Shown: in pieces, positions 36,660-48,607 of the stretch
Position numbering within the stretch: position 1 is the first letter of the stretch
How the letters are laid out: every line of letters begins with the position of its first letter
From: Bradyrhizobium symbiodeficiens
Lineage (GTDB): Bacteria; Pseudomonadota; Alphaproteobacteria; Rhizobiales; Xanthobacteraceae
Assembly (NCBI RefSeq): GCF_002266465.3
Contig: NZ_CP029427.2
Location: forward strand, 1,552,501-1,616,500
Length of the DNA: 64,000 bases
Direction: 5' to 3'
Made by a program: the position numbers and the translations under genes
The notes under the pieces: model-generated
Databases searched by the model: none
Seen by the model: the letters and a program-made list of their open reading frames with translations, nothing else
Told to the model about the DNA's origin: nothing

Positions 36660-37973
36660 TCAGGCGCGCGCGATCTCGCGCGGCCGGGCTGCGACGACGA
36701 CGACATCAGCTCTTCCGCCGTCGACCTGGACGCGGTTGCGCCCTTTCTCCTTGGCGCGATAGCAGGCGGCATCCGCGCGCCGCATCGCGCCTTCGAGCGT
36801 GGTGTTGGTGTCGGCGATGCAGGTGACGCCGATGCTGGCGGTCACTGCAAAACAGCGATCGTCCCAGGCGAAGTTGAACAGCTCCAGCGATCGCCGCAGC
36901 CGTTCGGCGATGTCGAGCGCGTTCGCAGGCGAGCACTGCGGGAGGATCAGGCCGAATTCGTCGCCGCCGAGCCGGGCCACCAAGTCGCGCGGATGCCGGT
37001 CCTGTAGCAGGAGGTGCGAGACCTGGCAGAGCAGGCGGTCGCCGGCGAGGTGCCCGCAGCTGTCGTTGACGTTCTTGAACTGGTCGAGGTCGAGCAGGAT
37101 CAGGCCCAGCGAACCCGCCGCGGCAACGTCCAGTTCGCTTTGCAGGCGCGCCTCGAAGGCGCGGCGGTTGGACAGGCCGGTCAACCAGTCGTGCGATGCC
37201 TGCCACACCAGGCGTTCCTTCTCGGCATCGAGGGCATCTTCGAAGGCTTGCCGCTGCAGCACCAATCGTCTGGTGTGCCAGATCAGGAGCAGGATCAGCG
37301 TCGCGGCGGTGACGATGTTGATGCCGGTCAGCGTCAGCTTGATGGCGCGGGAGCCTTCGCCGAGCACGGTGGAGAACCGGTTGGCATGGACCGTGAATTG
37401 GGTGTTGAGCTCGGAGAGCCGCGACGACAGGAACTGCAGCCGGTTTGCGTCTTGAACAGCACCATTCTCCAGCTCGGACCGGATGACCTCACCGAAGACG
37501 CTGAGCTCGAGCAGCATGGGATCGGTGGCAGCCCACTCGCGGATCGCATCCTGAAGGAAGCTGACGCCATTGAAGTGGCGAAACAGCCAGATCAATCCCG
37601 GGACGTCATCGGGATGGTTGCCGCCTTGCAGGAAGCCGATGCGGGCTGTCTCGACGTCGACCGGATCGCGCTCGAGCGCCCAGCGCGCGAACTCGTCGCC
37701 GATGGGAACGGCAAGCGAGGCCTGATATTGCGTGAACTGGCTGGCGTCGCCCGAATGCAGATAAAGATTGAGGAAATAGACGGCGTTCTTCTGCGAGCGC
37801 GACCACATCGCTTCGCCCGCGACATAGGCGCGAACCGACGACATCACCTCGAGGCTGAATCCCGCGATCGCCGCCTGGAGCACGACGACCGTCACGAACG
37901 GCGAGACGAGCTTGATGACGTGAAGGAAGCTGCTTCCCTTCATCGACGTCGCTGTTCTGCGAAACACCTGCAT
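36660..37973 (-). CDS. Membrane diguanylate cyclase (GGDEF) with periplasmic sensor
   Basis: Predicted c-di-GMP synthase of about 437 residues. TM1 (LVSPFVTVVVLQAAIAGFSLEVM) is followed by a helical periplasmic region of about 200 residues, TM2 (GINIVTAATLILLLIWHTRRLVL), a short coiled coil and a GGDEF domain starting ASHDWLTGLSNRRAFE. The active-site motif GGDEF is intact. The inhibitory I-site (RxxD five residues before GGDEF) reads HPRD, so product inhibition may be absent. The start is uncertain: ATG at 37973 directly follows GGGGA, and a GTG six bases on would have better spacing. No EAL domain. Confidence 0.88.
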   Translation of the reverse strand: MQVFRRTATSMKGSSFLHVIKLVSPFVTVVVLQAAIAGFSLEVMSSVRAYVAGEAMWSRSQKNAVYFLNLYLHSGDASQFTQYQASLAVPIGDEFARWALERDPVDVETARIGFLQGGNHPDDVPGLIWLFRHFNGVSFLQDAIREWAATDPMLLELSVFGEVIRSELENGAVQDANRLQFLSSRLSELNTQFTVHANRFSTVLGEGSRAIKLTLTGINIVTAATLILLLIWHTRRLVLQRQAFEDALDAEKERLVWQASHDWLTGLSNRRAFEARLQSELDVAAAGSLGLILLDLDQFKNVNDSCGHLAGDRLLCQVSHLLLQDRHPRDLVARLGGDEFGLILPQCSPANALDIAERLRRSLELFNFAWDDRCFAVTASIGVTCIADTNTTLEGAMRRADAACYRAKEKGRNRVQVDGGRADVVVVAARPREIARA

Positions 37974-38213
37974 TCCCCAAATTCGCGCAACGACCCCAAC
38001 GGAGCGCCGCGCCTGCAACGCGAAGTAGAGGGGATGGTTGCTTAACTCGGCCTGAAAGAGGTGGGGGACCGCATCGCAGGGTGAAGACGCCGTGAAGCGC
38101 ATGCGCGCAGATCGTTGCAAATGCCGGCTAACCGGAACCGGCGAAACATTGACGAGCCAGTGCCTCGCATTCGTCCCGCGCGGTTCACTTGATTGATAGA
38201 GTTGCGGCTCGTG

Positions 38214-39518
38214 CTAGACCAGCACCGGCTTGCGGACGCGGCCGGCGTCGCCGAACACGCGCAGGTAACGCTCGATCTCCGAGGGCATGCCGGTCGCCTT
38301 CTCCGGATTGTCGGAAAGCTTGACGGCCGGATGGCCGTCCACCGACGACACCTTGCAGACCAGCGAGATCGGATCGAGATTGAACGAGCCGTCCGGCGTG
38401 CAGCCGACGAAGTCGTTGGTGAGGTTGGTGCCCCAACCGAACGAGAGCCGCACCCGGCCGGCGAAGTGGTGATAGGTCTCTTCGATCGAGCCGACATCCA
38501 TGGCATCCGAAAAGACGAGCAGCTTGTCCCTCGGATTACGGCCGTTCTTCTCCCACCAGCCGATGATCTCCTCGCCGGCCTGGATCGGCGGCGCGCTGTC
38601 GGGGCGGAAGCCGGTCCAGTCCGCGACCCATTCCGGGGCATCGCGCAGGAAGGCCTTGGTGCCGAAGGCGTCGGGCAGCGCGATCAGCAGATTGCCGCCA
38701 TAGGTCTGGCGCCACTGGTCGAGGACGCGGTAGGGCGCCCAACGCAATTCCTCGTCGTCCCTGGCGAGCGCGGCCGCGACCATCGGCAGCTCGTGCGCAT
38801 TGGTGCCGATGGCTTCGAGATCATTGTCCATCGCGAGCAGCACGTTCGAGGTGCCGATGAAGGACGGACCCAGGCCCTCCTTCACCGCCTCCACGCACCA
38901 GCGCTGCCAGAGGAAGCCGTGACGGCGGCGGGTGCCGAAGTCGGACAGGCGCAGACTTTCCAGCTTGCGCAGCCGCTCCACCTTGGTCCACAGCTTGGCC
39001 TTGGCGCGGGCATAGAGCACGTCGAGCTCGAAGCGGCCGCGGCCCTTTATCGCCGCGCGCGAGCGCAACTCGTTGAGGATCGCGAGCGCCGGAATCTCCC
39101 ACATCGTGGTGTGGGTCCACGGCCCGTGGAAATGCAGCTCGTACTGGCCTTCGACCTTGCGCAGCTCGTATTCGGGCAGGCGGAATTCGGCCAGCCAGCG
39201 GATGAAGTCCGCCGAGAACATGTGGGTCTTGCCGTAGAAGGTGTTACCCGCCAGCCAGATCAGCTCCTTTTTGGTGAAGCGGATGGTGCGGGCGTGGTCG
39301 AGCTGGGCGCGTAGCTCGCCCTCGTCGATGATCTCGGCGAGCCGCACATGGCGCGAGCGGTTGATGACCGAGAAGGTCACCTGCTGGTTCGGGTAGGTTT
39401 CCCGAATCATTTGCAACATCAATAGTTTGTAGAAGTCGGTATCAAGGAGGCTGCGGATGATGGGATCCAGCCGCCAGCTGTGATTGTAGGTCCGGCTCGC
39501 AATATCGGTGACTGTCAT
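38214..39518 (-). CDS. pncB: Nicotinate phosphoribosyltransferase
   Basis: NAD-salvage enzyme of 434 residues that joins nicotinate and PRPP to nicotinate mononucleotide using ATP. It has the family start [15 protein letters not shown] (Asp/Tyr substrate loop), [28 protein letters not shown] with the catalytic His region, [11 protein letters not shown] and VFSDAMDV. Length fits bacterial PncB. It is monocistronic by appearance, flanked by the diguanylate cyclase and the LysR gene on the same strand. Confidence 0.95.
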   Translation of the reverse strand: MTVTDIASRTYNHSWRLDPIIRSLLDTDFYKLLMLQMIRETYPNQQVTFSVINRSRHVRLAEIIDEGELRAQLDHARTIRFTKKELIWLAGNTFYGKTHMFSADFIRWLAEFRLPEYELRKVEGQYELHFHGPWTHTTMWEIPALAILNELRSRAAIKGRGRFELDVLYARAKAKLWTKVERLRKLESLRLSDFGTRRRHGFLWQRWCVEAVKEGLGPSFIGTSNVLLAMDNDLEAIGTNAHELPMVAAALARDDEELRWAPYRVLDQWRQTYGGNLLIALPDAFGTKAFLRDAPEWVADWTGFRPDSAPPIQAGEEIIGWWEKNGRNPRDKLLVFSDAMDVGSIEETYHHFAGRVRLSFGWGTNLTNDFVGCTPDGSFNLDPISLVCKVSSVDGHPAVKLSDNPEKATGMPSEIERYLRVFGDAGRVRKPVLV

Positions 39519-39592
39519 GGGAGGATTTTAGCGCGGCTCAGCTTGCGCAACCAGTGGGTTTGGCGAGGGGCAGGCTTCCCAGAGGCGAAGGC

Positions 39593-40513
39593 TCAGCCGC
39601 CCGCGGCTGTCGCTGCAACAAATTCCAGCTGGCTCCTCACCCAACGATGAGCCGGATCTTTCTGATAGCGCTGGTGCCAGACCATAAACATCGGCAGCTC
39701 GGCCAGCGTTCGCGTGCGTGACGCCAGTGGAATCCGGGTCTGCGCGAAGCCGCGCATGACCCCGTCCGCAAGCAGGCTCGGCATGCTCGCCAGCATTTGC
39801 GAGCCGCGCAGAAAGGACGGCACGCCGGAAAAGCTCGGCACCGAGATCGCGATGTCGCGGTGAAGACCGTTGGCCGCCAGCCGGCGGTCGAAGTCGAGCC
39901 GCTCGTTGTCGGTATAGACGACGGTGATGTGGCGCGCGGCGAGATAGGCGCTGCGGCTGGCCGGCGCGGTACGCGCCTTGGCATCGAAGTAACAGACGTA
40001 ATGATCCCTCAGCAGGCGCTTCTGCACGATGTCGATGCCGGACGGCGGCAGTGGCGTGATCAGAAGATCGCAGCGGTTCTCGCGCAGCATGGCGGGCGAG
40101 GGCGACTGCGAGGGGATCACGCGCAGGTTCAGGCTCTTCACCTGGCCGGCGACATGATCGAAGAACCGGGGCAGCAGCAGGTCGCGCTGGAAGTCATTGG
40201 CCGCGATCGTCAGCGAAAGCTGCGCGTTTGGCGGCTCGAAGCTGACGCCGCCGGCAAAGCTTCGCATCTCGTCGATCAGCGCGCGCGCCTTTGCGGCCAA
40301 TGCTTGCGCATGCGCGGTTGCGACGATGCCGCGGCCTGATTTGGCGAACAGCGGATCGCCCGCGATCCGCCGCAGCTTGTTCAGGGCATGGCTGACGGCG
40401 GACTGCGTCAGGCCGAGCCGGGTGGCGGCCGCCGTGACCGAGCCTTCTTCCAGCACGGCGAGGAACAGTTCGAGAGCGTGGCCGTCGAGGGCCAAATGAT
40501 CGATTTCTTTCAT
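39593..40513 (-). CDS. LysR-family regulator (NodD/NahR-like), probable regulator of pcaHG
   Basis: Regulator of about 306 residues. The HTH reads ALELFLAVLEEGSVTAAATRLGLTQSAVSHALNKLRRIAGDPLF; the effector domain contains NDFQRDLLLPRFF and ENRCDLLITPLPP, similar to the NodD/NahR/DntR branch of LysR. The start at 40513 puts the HTH at the N-terminus; longer frames are not supported. It diverges from pcaH across a 100-base AT-rich gap. It does not look like PcaQ, the usual pca regulator of rhizobia. Confidence 0.88.
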   Translation of the reverse strand: MKEIDHLALDGHALELFLAVLEEGSVTAAATRLGLTQSAVSHALNKLRRIAGDPLFAKSGRGIVATAHAQALAAKARALIDEMRSFAGGVSFEPPNAQLSLTIAANDFQRDLLLPRFFDHVAGQVKSLNLRVIPSQSPSPAMLRENRCDLLITPLPPSGIDIVQKRLLRDHYVCYFDAKARTAPASRSAYLAARHITVVYTDNERLDFDRRLAANGLHRDIAISVPSFSGVPSFLRGSQMLASMPSLLADGVMRGFAQTRIPLASRTRTLAELPMFMVWHQRYQKDPAHRWVRSQLEFVAATAAGG

Positions 40514-41402
<889 letters not shown>

Positions 41403-41406
41403 GCAA

Positions 41407-42033
41407 ATGCCGCAGTCGCTCGACTATCTCAAGGAAACCGCTTCGCAGACCGCCGGGCCCTACGTTCATATCGGCCTGATCCCGGCGATGGCCGGCTTCG
41501 ACATCTTCGAGAAGAATTTCTCGAATGTCCTGACAACGCCGAGCACCGAAGGCGAGCGCATCACGCTGGAGGGCAAGATACTCGACGGTACCGGGACGCC
41601 GCTGCGCGACGTGCTGCTCGAGATCTGGCAGGCCAATGCGGCCGGCCGCTACAACCATCCGGCCGATCGCTCGGCCGGCGCGCTGGAGCAGGAATTTCGC
41701 GGCTGGGGCCGCGCCGGCTCCGACTTCGAGAGCGGGCTCGTCACCTTCGAGACTATCAAGCCCGGTGCCATCACCGACAGAGCGGGCCGGACATGCGCGC
41801 CCCATATCAATGTCTGGATCGTCGCGCGCGGCATCAACATCGGCCTCAACACGCGGCTCTATTTCTCGGATGAAGAGGCCGCCAACGCCGCCGACCCCGT
41901 GCTCAATTTGATCGAACAGCCGATCCGGCGCTCGACCCTGGTCGCCAAGCGCAGCGAGCGCGGCGGCAAGGTCGTGTATTCCTTCACGATCAATCTGCAG
42001 GGGCCGGAGGAGACGGTGTTCTTCGACGTGTGA
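41407..42033 (+). CDS. pcaG: Protocatechuate 3,4-dioxygenase alpha subunit
   Basis: Partner subunit of PcaH, 208 residues. It opens LKETASQTAGPYVHIGLIP, typical of PcaG, and carries the degenerate intradiol repeat LDGTGTPLRDVLLEIWQANAAGRYNHPAD and CAPHINVWIVARG without the full iron site, as expected of the alpha chain. It begins four bases after the pcaH stop, so the two are co-translated. It converges with the AraC gene, leaving only four bases between stops. Confidence 0.94.
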   Translation: MPQSLDYLKETASQTAGPYVHIGLIPAMAGFDIFEKNFSNVLTTPSTEGERITLEGKILDGTGTPLRDVLLEIWQANAAGRYNHPADRSAGALEQEFRGWGRAGSDFESGLVTFETIKPGAITDRAGRTCAPHINVWIVARGINIGLNTRLYFSDEEAANAADPVLNLIEQPIRRSTLVAKRSERGGKVVYSFTINLQGPEETVFFDV

Positions 42034-42037
42034 GGCT

Positions 42038-42901
42038 TCACGTCTCGTCGCCATGGAGCTGCGCGCGAAAGGCGCGCGGTGAGACCCCCGTGGCTGCGGC
42101 GTAGACCCGGCTGAAATAGGCGGGGTCCTCGAAGCCGAGCGCGTAGGCGATCGTCGAGACCGGCAGATTGGTGTAGACGAGGTTGCGTCGCGCCTCGCGG
42201 ATCAGCCGGTTGAGGATCAGATGCGAGGCGGTATCGCCGGTCGCCGCCCGTGTGATCCGGTTGAGATGCGTCGGAGTCACCGCCAGCGCCTCGGCATAGT
42301 CCGCGACGCTCCAGCGTTCCAAATGATGCTGCTCCAACAGCGCCTCGAAGCGGCGGAACAGGCTTGATTCGACAGTGCCGTTGCCGCCGCTCTCGCTCGT
42401 GAGCGCGCGCGCCACCAGCCCGATCATGGCCGACGACAACGCCCGCAGCACATGCGCGCGGCCGAAATCGCGCGCGGCATGTTCGGCGAAGATCTGCTTC
42501 ATGGTGGTGCGGATCTGCGGCGTACCGCGCACCACGGCCGAGCGGGCCAGCGCGCCGCGCAGGCCCTCGGCGGAGAGCAGCGCCTCGTCAAGAATCTCCG
42601 CGGCGATGGTCAGCACCCAGCCTTGCGTATCGGGCACGAAGCGGAAGCCGTGCACGTGGCCGACAGGCACATTGACGATCTGCATCGGCTTCAACGGCAC
42701 CACCCGCCCGTCGAGCGTCGCCTCGCCACCGCCGCGCTCGATCAGCAGCACCTGGTGCAGCCTAGCATGACGGTGCACGGCGAGGGTCCAGTCGTGCAGC
42801 ACCGAGCGCGACGCGATGGTCTCGCAATGCACGACGTCGGGCAAGTCGCCGGACTCGCCGAACAAATTGTAGATGCGGATCGCCGGGGCTGCGCCTCTCA
42901 T
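42038..42901 (-). CDS. AraC-family regulator, probable activator of pobA
   Basis: Regulator of about 287 residues: an N-terminal cupin-like effector domain (VLHDWTLAVHRHARLHQVLLIERGGGEATLDG) and a C-terminal double HTH ending GFEDPAYFSRVYAAATGVSPRAFRAQL. The start at 42901 is preferred; longer frames overlap the pobA leader. It diverges from pobA with 86 bases between, the arrangement seen for PobC/PobR-like AraC regulators of 4-hydroxybenzoate hydroxylase, so 4-hydroxybenzoate is the likely effector. Confidence 0.88.
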   Translation of the reverse strand: MRGAAPAIRIYNLFGESGDLPDVVHCETIASRSVLHDWTLAVHRHARLHQVLLIERGGGEATLDGRVVPLKPMQIVNVPVGHVHGFRFVPDTQGWVLTIAAEILDEALLSAEGLRGALARSAVVRGTPQIRTTMKQIFAEHAARDFGRAHVLRALSSAMIGLVARALTSESGGNGTVESSLFRRFEALLEQHHLERWSVADYAEALAVTPTHLNRITRAATGDTASHLILNRLIREARRNLVYTNLPVSTIAYALGFEDPAYFSRVYAAATGVSPRAFRAQLHGDET

Positions 42902-42987
42902 GTTCGAATAGTACAAGACAATGGCGAAACCCTCCATCGGTCCGTGGCGCCAAATCTGCAAAAAAGTGCCGACGGGAGGACGCATAA

Positions 42988-44160
<1,173 letters not shown>

Positions 44161-44188
44161 GTGCGCGGCGCCTCTGGCGCTGATGTCG

Positions 44189-46339
44189 CTACTTCCCTTC
44201 CAGCGTATTGACTGGGGTCCAATCCGGTGGCGGTGGATTCGCGGTGAATGCTGTAGCGCGCCTGGCGAACAGCGCTGACGCCGGATCGGCCTTTGCCATC
44301 TGCCCGAACGCATCGGCCGCCTTCGCGAAATCACGCGCGCGCCAGCAGGCGAGCCCTTCCGCATAGGCTGCGGTCACCTTCGCCTGTTCGGCACTCTGCG
44401 CGCTCTTCTCGGCCCGCGGCTCGAACACCTTGATGGCTTCACCGCGCCCGAGAACCCTGATCGCATCCAGCTCGCGCCAGGCAAAGGCGTCGCCGCTCTG
44501 CGTCATGGTCGTCTCCGAGGCCATGATCGCGGTGCCGTAATATTTGTTGGCGCCTTCGAGCCGCGAGGCGACGTTCACGGTGTCGCTCATCACGGTATAG
44601 TTGAAGCGGCGGCGCGAACCGATGTTGCCGACCACGGCCTCGCCGCTGTTCAGCCCGATACGGTGCGACAGGCCGTGGCCGACGAATGCGGGATTGTCCG
44701 CATTGAGCTCCGCGAGCTTCTCGTGGCACTCCAGCGCGGCGCGAACCGCGTTGCAGGCGTGTGCGGGATCGTCGGCCGGCGCGCCGAACATCGCAACGAT
44801 GGAATCGCCGATATATTTGTCGACATAGCCGCCATGAGCTTCGATGATGTCGGTCATGGCGGATAGATATTCGTTCATCAGCGTCACCAGCTCGCCCGGC
44901 GTCATGGTCTCGGCAATGGACGAGAAACCGCTGAGGTCGGAGAAGAACATGGTGACGTTGCGCATCTCGCCGCCGAGCACCGGCATCTTGCCGGAGGCGA
45001 CCATGGTCTCGATCACCTCGGGCGCGAGGTAAAGGGCAAAGCTCTTGCGCAGGAAGCGCTCGTCGCGATCGGCCAGCACGAAGCGATAGCCGATCATGAT
45101 CGCAAGCGCAGCAAGGCTGGCGAGTGCCGGCTCCGTCAACGGCAACGCCAAGGCATGGACGAACGCACTGACGGCGATGGCCGTGTAGGCGAGGGTGAGG
45201 CCGAACCAGGCCATCAGCGCGCCGCTCGGCGCGAGCAGGCAGGCCGCGCAGGCGATGATCGCCGCGAACGCGATCGTGAGAACGGCCCGCATCGGAAAGC
45301 CGAGTTCGGTTACGGCGTCATGCTCCATCAGGTTTCGGACTGCAGTGGCGTGGACGAACACGCCGGCGACGTCGCTGCGGGCTTTCTGCGGCGTGCTTGC
45401 CGGTGCCGGCAGTGCGCATCGTGCGGCCTGCGCTCCATCATAGGCGCCGGACAGGCGCATCGAGGTGAGCTTGCGATCCTCGAAATTCAGGGCCGTACCA
45501 AGCAGCACGACCTTGCCGTTGAAAGCGCGGCGAAAAAAGTCGCGGTCACCCTTTTCGATGCAGGCGCGCAGATCGACGAAGGAGAAGGTCGGGATGTCGC
45601 GTCCCAGCCCTCGGAAGTTGAGCGTCATTGTATTCGGAACGGCACTCGGGATCGCATAGCCGGACAATTCGGTCGCGCCGGAGGGCGCAATCTCCGGCTT
45701 TGCGCCGGTCGCGCGCGCAGCGAGCTCGACCGCCATCGCCGGCACCGGCCGTCCCTCGATGGCAAAGCTCAGGGGCATTCGTCGGATGACGTCGTCGGGG
45801 TCGGTGTGGACATTGAGCGCCCGCACGGTGTTGCGCACGGCCACTTGCTGGGCGCGATAGGGCACTTCCGGATGGTCGTTGCTCAGGATTTCGCCGAGCA
45901 CCAATTTGCCGCTGTCGGAGATTTGCCGCAGCGCGATCAGATAGTCCCGGTCGAATCCTTTCATGCGGCCGCCAACGGCGGTGTCGCCAAACGGGATCTC
46001 CGATTGCTCGATCGAGCTCGGAAAGATGACGTCGAAGCCGATCACCTTGGCGCCGCCTTCGGTGATGCTGCCGAGCACCCGGCCGATCTCGCGCGTCCAG
46101 GTCTGCGTCGGTGATCCCTTGAATGGTGGTGTGTCGTAGGTTTCACTGTCGATCGCGACGACGACGACCGGCGACGTCGCGGGATCGCGGCTGTCGCCGA
46201 GAAACTTCCAGCGCATCGCCGTGAGGATGTCGAGCGAAAGGCCTTGCAGGGTCTGCAGCGGCGGCGACGTGAAGATCGCGCCGGTGAGGAGCGCAATCAG
46301 GATCGCCGCAACGATGTCCCGTCCCCCGATCCGCCGCAT
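44189..46339 (-). CDS. CHASE2-domain class III adenylate/guanylate cyclase
   Basis: Membrane cyclase of 716 residues. A short N-terminal TM leads to an extracytoplasmic CHASE2 sensor (about 30-340; VVVVAIDSETYDTPPFKG, KVIGFDVIFPSS, AFNGKVVLLG). Three TM helices follow (about 345-425), then a class III catalytic domain with FFSDLSGFSSIAE (first metal Asp) and YIGDSIVAMFGAP (second Asp), and DTVNVASRLEGANK. The C-terminus has a TPR-like helical tail. It likely makes cAMP. It lies 17 bases after the exported-protein gene, so the pair probably forms one signalling unit. Confidence 0.92.
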   Translation of the reverse strand: MRRIGGRDIVAAILIALLTGAIFTSPPLQTLQGLSLDILTAMRWKFLGDSRDPATSPVVVVAIDSETYDTPPFKGSPTQTWTREIGRVLGSITEGGAKVIGFDVIFPSSIEQSEIPFGDTAVGGRMKGFDRDYLIALRQISDSGKLVLGEILSNDHPEVPYRAQQVAVRNTVRALNVHTDPDDVIRRMPLSFAIEGRPVPAMAVELAARATGAKPEIAPSGATELSGYAIPSAVPNTMTLNFRGLGRDIPTFSFVDLRACIEKGDRDFFRRAFNGKVVLLGTALNFEDRKLTSMRLSGAYDGAQAARCALPAPASTPQKARSDVAGVFVHATAVRNLMEHDAVTELGFPMRAVLTIAFAAIIACAACLLAPSGALMAWFGLTLAYTAIAVSAFVHALALPLTEPALASLAALAIMIGYRFVLADRDERFLRKSFALYLAPEVIETMVASGKMPVLGGEMRNVTMFFSDLSGFSSIAETMTPGELVTLMNEYLSAMTDIIEAHGGYVDKYIGDSIVAMFGAPADDPAHACNAVRAALECHEKLAELNADNPAFVGHGLSHRIGLNSGEAVVGNIGSRRRFNYTVMSDTVNVASRLEGANKYYGTAIMASETTMTQSGDAFAWRELDAIRVLGRGEAIKVFEPRAEKSAQSAEQAKVTAAYAEGLACWRARDFAKAADAFGQMAKADPASALFARRATAFTANPPPPDWTPVNTLEGK

Positions 46340-46356
46340 CGCTCCGTCGCAGACCG

Positions 46357-47037
46357 CTATTCGAGCCGCAGCAGGCGGCCGATGATCGGGGTCGGCGAGG
46401 CGGTGGCGCTGGCGTCGACCTGGAAGGTGTAACGCTTGGTTCCGAGGCTTGCGAGATAGCTGCCGCCCGGGGTCAGCGACTTCCCGGCCTTGGCAAAGTC
46501 ATAGAACTTGCCGCGGATCATGATGTCGTTCTTGAGCGGCACGCTGATCGTGGGTTCCTTGCCGTCCGTGCGCTCGATCACCAACGTGCTGCCGCTCTTG
46601 GCCTGGATCAGGGGCGCGACGCCATAGATCGTCGGCAGCTTGGACGGAGCGGTCTTGGCGTCGGACCGCATGGTCCGGAACGTGGTCGCCGCACTCTGGT
46701 TCGCCTCGCGCTCGGAGAGCTGCGCCGCCTTGGTGTCGCAGGGCACCTTGGCGCGCTGCACGTCGCCGAGCTGCACGGTGCTTTGCTCCGCGCCGACCAG
46801 CACGACGCCCTCGCTGATGGTCTCGCGCAGGCAGGATTTGAGATAGCTGAGCGTAATACTGGCCTTGGGCCCGAGCTTGATGATCTTGCCCGCAGCGACA
46901 TAGTCCATGAACTCGACGCCATCGACCTTGCCTTGCACATCCTCGACGATGGCGGCGGGCGTCTCTGCCAAGGCAGGGGCCGCAGTACAGAACGCGCCGA
47001 CAACAGCGCCGATCAGGCTTCTCATTGGTATTCTCAT
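46357..47037 (-). CDS. Exported protein of unknown function, partner gene of the CHASE2 cyclase
   Basis: Protein of 226 residues with a signal peptide (SLIGAVVGAFCTAAPALA) and a beta-rich body (IVEDVQGKVDGVEFMDYVAAGKIIKLGPKASITLSYLKSCLRETISEGVVLVG) that is somewhat FecR-like. Two cysteines (in KSCLRE and VPCDTK) could form a disulfide. It is followed by the CHASE2 cyclase gene after 17 bases. A periplasmic sensor or regulator for the cyclase is plausible; that is inference. Start could also be four codons later. Confidence 0.75.
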   Translation of the reverse strand: MRIPMRSLIGAVVGAFCTAAPALAETPAAIVEDVQGKVDGVEFMDYVAAGKIIKLGPKASITLSYLKSCLRETISEGVVLVGAEQSTVQLGDVQRAKVPCDTKAAQLSEREANQSAATTFRTMRSDAKTAPSKLPTIYGVAPLIQAKSGSTLVIERTDGKEPTISVPLKNDIMIRGKFYDFAKAGKSLTPGGSYLASLGTKRYTFQVDASATASPTPIIGRLLRLE

Positions 47038-47211
47038 TCAATTCGACCGATACTTTGCTGGTCCCCGTCCCGGTGCGATTTTTAGCATCGGGGCGCCCAG
47101 GCAAGTGTGACCAGAATCACTCTTTGAGTATTGGTGTACTCTAGCAGGAAGTGGTTCAAACCGCCCATCGTCGACAGAGGAGGGTGCCAAGCTGTTGGCC
47201 GGACGGCGAAA

Positions 47212-48336
47212 TCAGCTGGCCGTGACAGCCTCGGGCGAGCGGCCCTCGACCGGAGACTCCCGGATCGGAGCGAGCGGAGCCTCGGCCCTTTGGAATGGCG
47301 TCGCCCGCTCGCCGGCGGCGATCCCGACCACCTCGTCCCAGCGCGACAAGAAGGCCTCGACGCAGGCCGGATCGAACTGCCTGCCCTTGTTCTCGACCAG
47401 ATAGCTGCGAGCCACCTCGATCGGCATCGGCTCTTTATATGGTCGTCGCGTCGTCAGCGCGTCGAAGACGTCGGCGACCGCGACCACGCGCGCGGCGACC
47501 GGAATCTCGTCCGCCTTCAGACCGTTTGGATAGCCCGCACCGTCCCAGCGTTCGTGATGGCCTGCGGCAATTTGCGCACCGAGCTGGATCAACTCGCAAC
47601 CGGAGTCCGCCAGGATCCGTTCGCCGATCGTTGCATGGGTGCGGATCACCGCCATCTCGTCGTCGGTCAGCCTGCCGGGCTTGAGCAGAATGTTGTCGGG
47701 AATGGCGACCTTGCCGACGTCATGCAGGGGCGCGGCCAGATAAATGTCGCGGCAAAGCCGGGCTGGCAGGCCGAGCTGCTCGGCGATGACGCGGCTATAC
47801 CTGGCAACCCGCAGCGTGTGCTCGCCGGTGTCGTTGTCACGGTATTCCACCGCGAGCGCGAGCCGCAGGATGATCTCCTCCTCGCGTTCGCCGAGCTTTC
47901 GCGTCGCAGCTGCGACTTCACTGGCCAGATGCGCCGCACGGTCGTTGAGCTTGCGCACGGCTGCACCGAGTTGAATCAAATTCCGCAGGCGCACCGTCAT
48001 CTCGAGGCTCTGCGGCTGCTTGGGCAGGAAATCGGTTGCACCGGCCTGCAGCGCTTCCATTCTGACGTCATCCGTCTGCCGCGAGGTGACCATCGCGATT
48101 GGAATGTCCGCGCAGCCCGGCAGGGACCGGAAAACACGGATGAAGCTGATGCCGTCCATATGCGGCATTTCATAATCGACCAGCACGAGGTCGAACACGC
48201 GCTCCCGCGCGCAGGCCAGCGCCTCCACGGGATCGAGGAAGGCGGTGGCCTCGACCAGGCCTTCTGCCTCGATATGACGTTTCAGGTAGTTGAGGACGGA
48301 CCGGCTGTCGTCAACCAGAAGCGCTTGGGTCAGCAT
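47212..48336 (-). CDS. RpfG-like response regulator with HD-GYP c-di-GMP phosphodiesterase domain
   Basis: Cytoplasmic protein of about 374 residues. The receiver domain (1-120) has phospho-acceptor Asp54 in LVLVDYEMPHMDG. A coiled coil leads to an HD-GYP domain with HTLRVARYS, the metal pair HD in PLHDVGKVAIPD, and the signature HHERWDGAGYPNGL, all intact. It should hydrolyse c-di-GMP under control of phosphorylation. The ATG at 48336 is preferred over a TTG 14 codons upstream. It diverges from the chemotaxis operon, and no kinase is adjacent, so CheA of that operon is a possible phosphodonor. Confidence 0.92.
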   Translation of the reverse strand: MLTQALLVDDSRSVLNYLKRHIEAEGLVEATAFLDPVEALACARERVFDLVLVDYEMPHMDGISFIRVFRSLPGCADIPIAMVTSRQTDDVRMEALQAGATDFLPKQPQSLEMTVRLRNLIQLGAAVRKLNDRAAHLASEVAAATRKLGEREEEIILRLALAVEYRDNDTGEHTLRVARYSRVIAEQLGLPARLCRDIYLAAPLHDVGKVAIPDNILLKPGRLTDDEMAVIRTHATIGERILADSGCELIQLGAQIAAGHHERWDGAGYPNGLKADEIPVAARVVAVADVFDALTTRRPYKEPMPIEVARSYLVENKGRQFDPACVEAFLSRWDEVVGIAAGERATPFQRAEAPLAPIRESPVEGRSPEAVTAS

Positions 48337-48607
48337 CGGCGGCCGGGGCTTTCTTCGCTGGCAAAGACACGAACCCAAGCCATAACCCGAGCAAATTTAA
48401 CGCGAAGCAAATGCGCCTGACGGGGCCGGACGCACCGCGGATATGCGCTCCGCGCATGAAAGCTGTCAGCAGGCTGTGCACGCTTGCACGCGGTTGCGCG
48501 AATTCCGCAGGAATGTGACCCGTAGTTGTACGGATGCCCGCGTTAGGGGTTTGCTCACCCGATTCGCGTCAAACGGGTAGTGGAATTTTAGCAAAGGCGG
48601 GTCAGCG

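Noticed and set aside
39593..40513. PcaQ as the name of the LysR gene next to pcaH
   Set aside because: The N-terminus and effector domain fit the NodD/NahR branch and not PcaQ, so no gene symbol was assigned.
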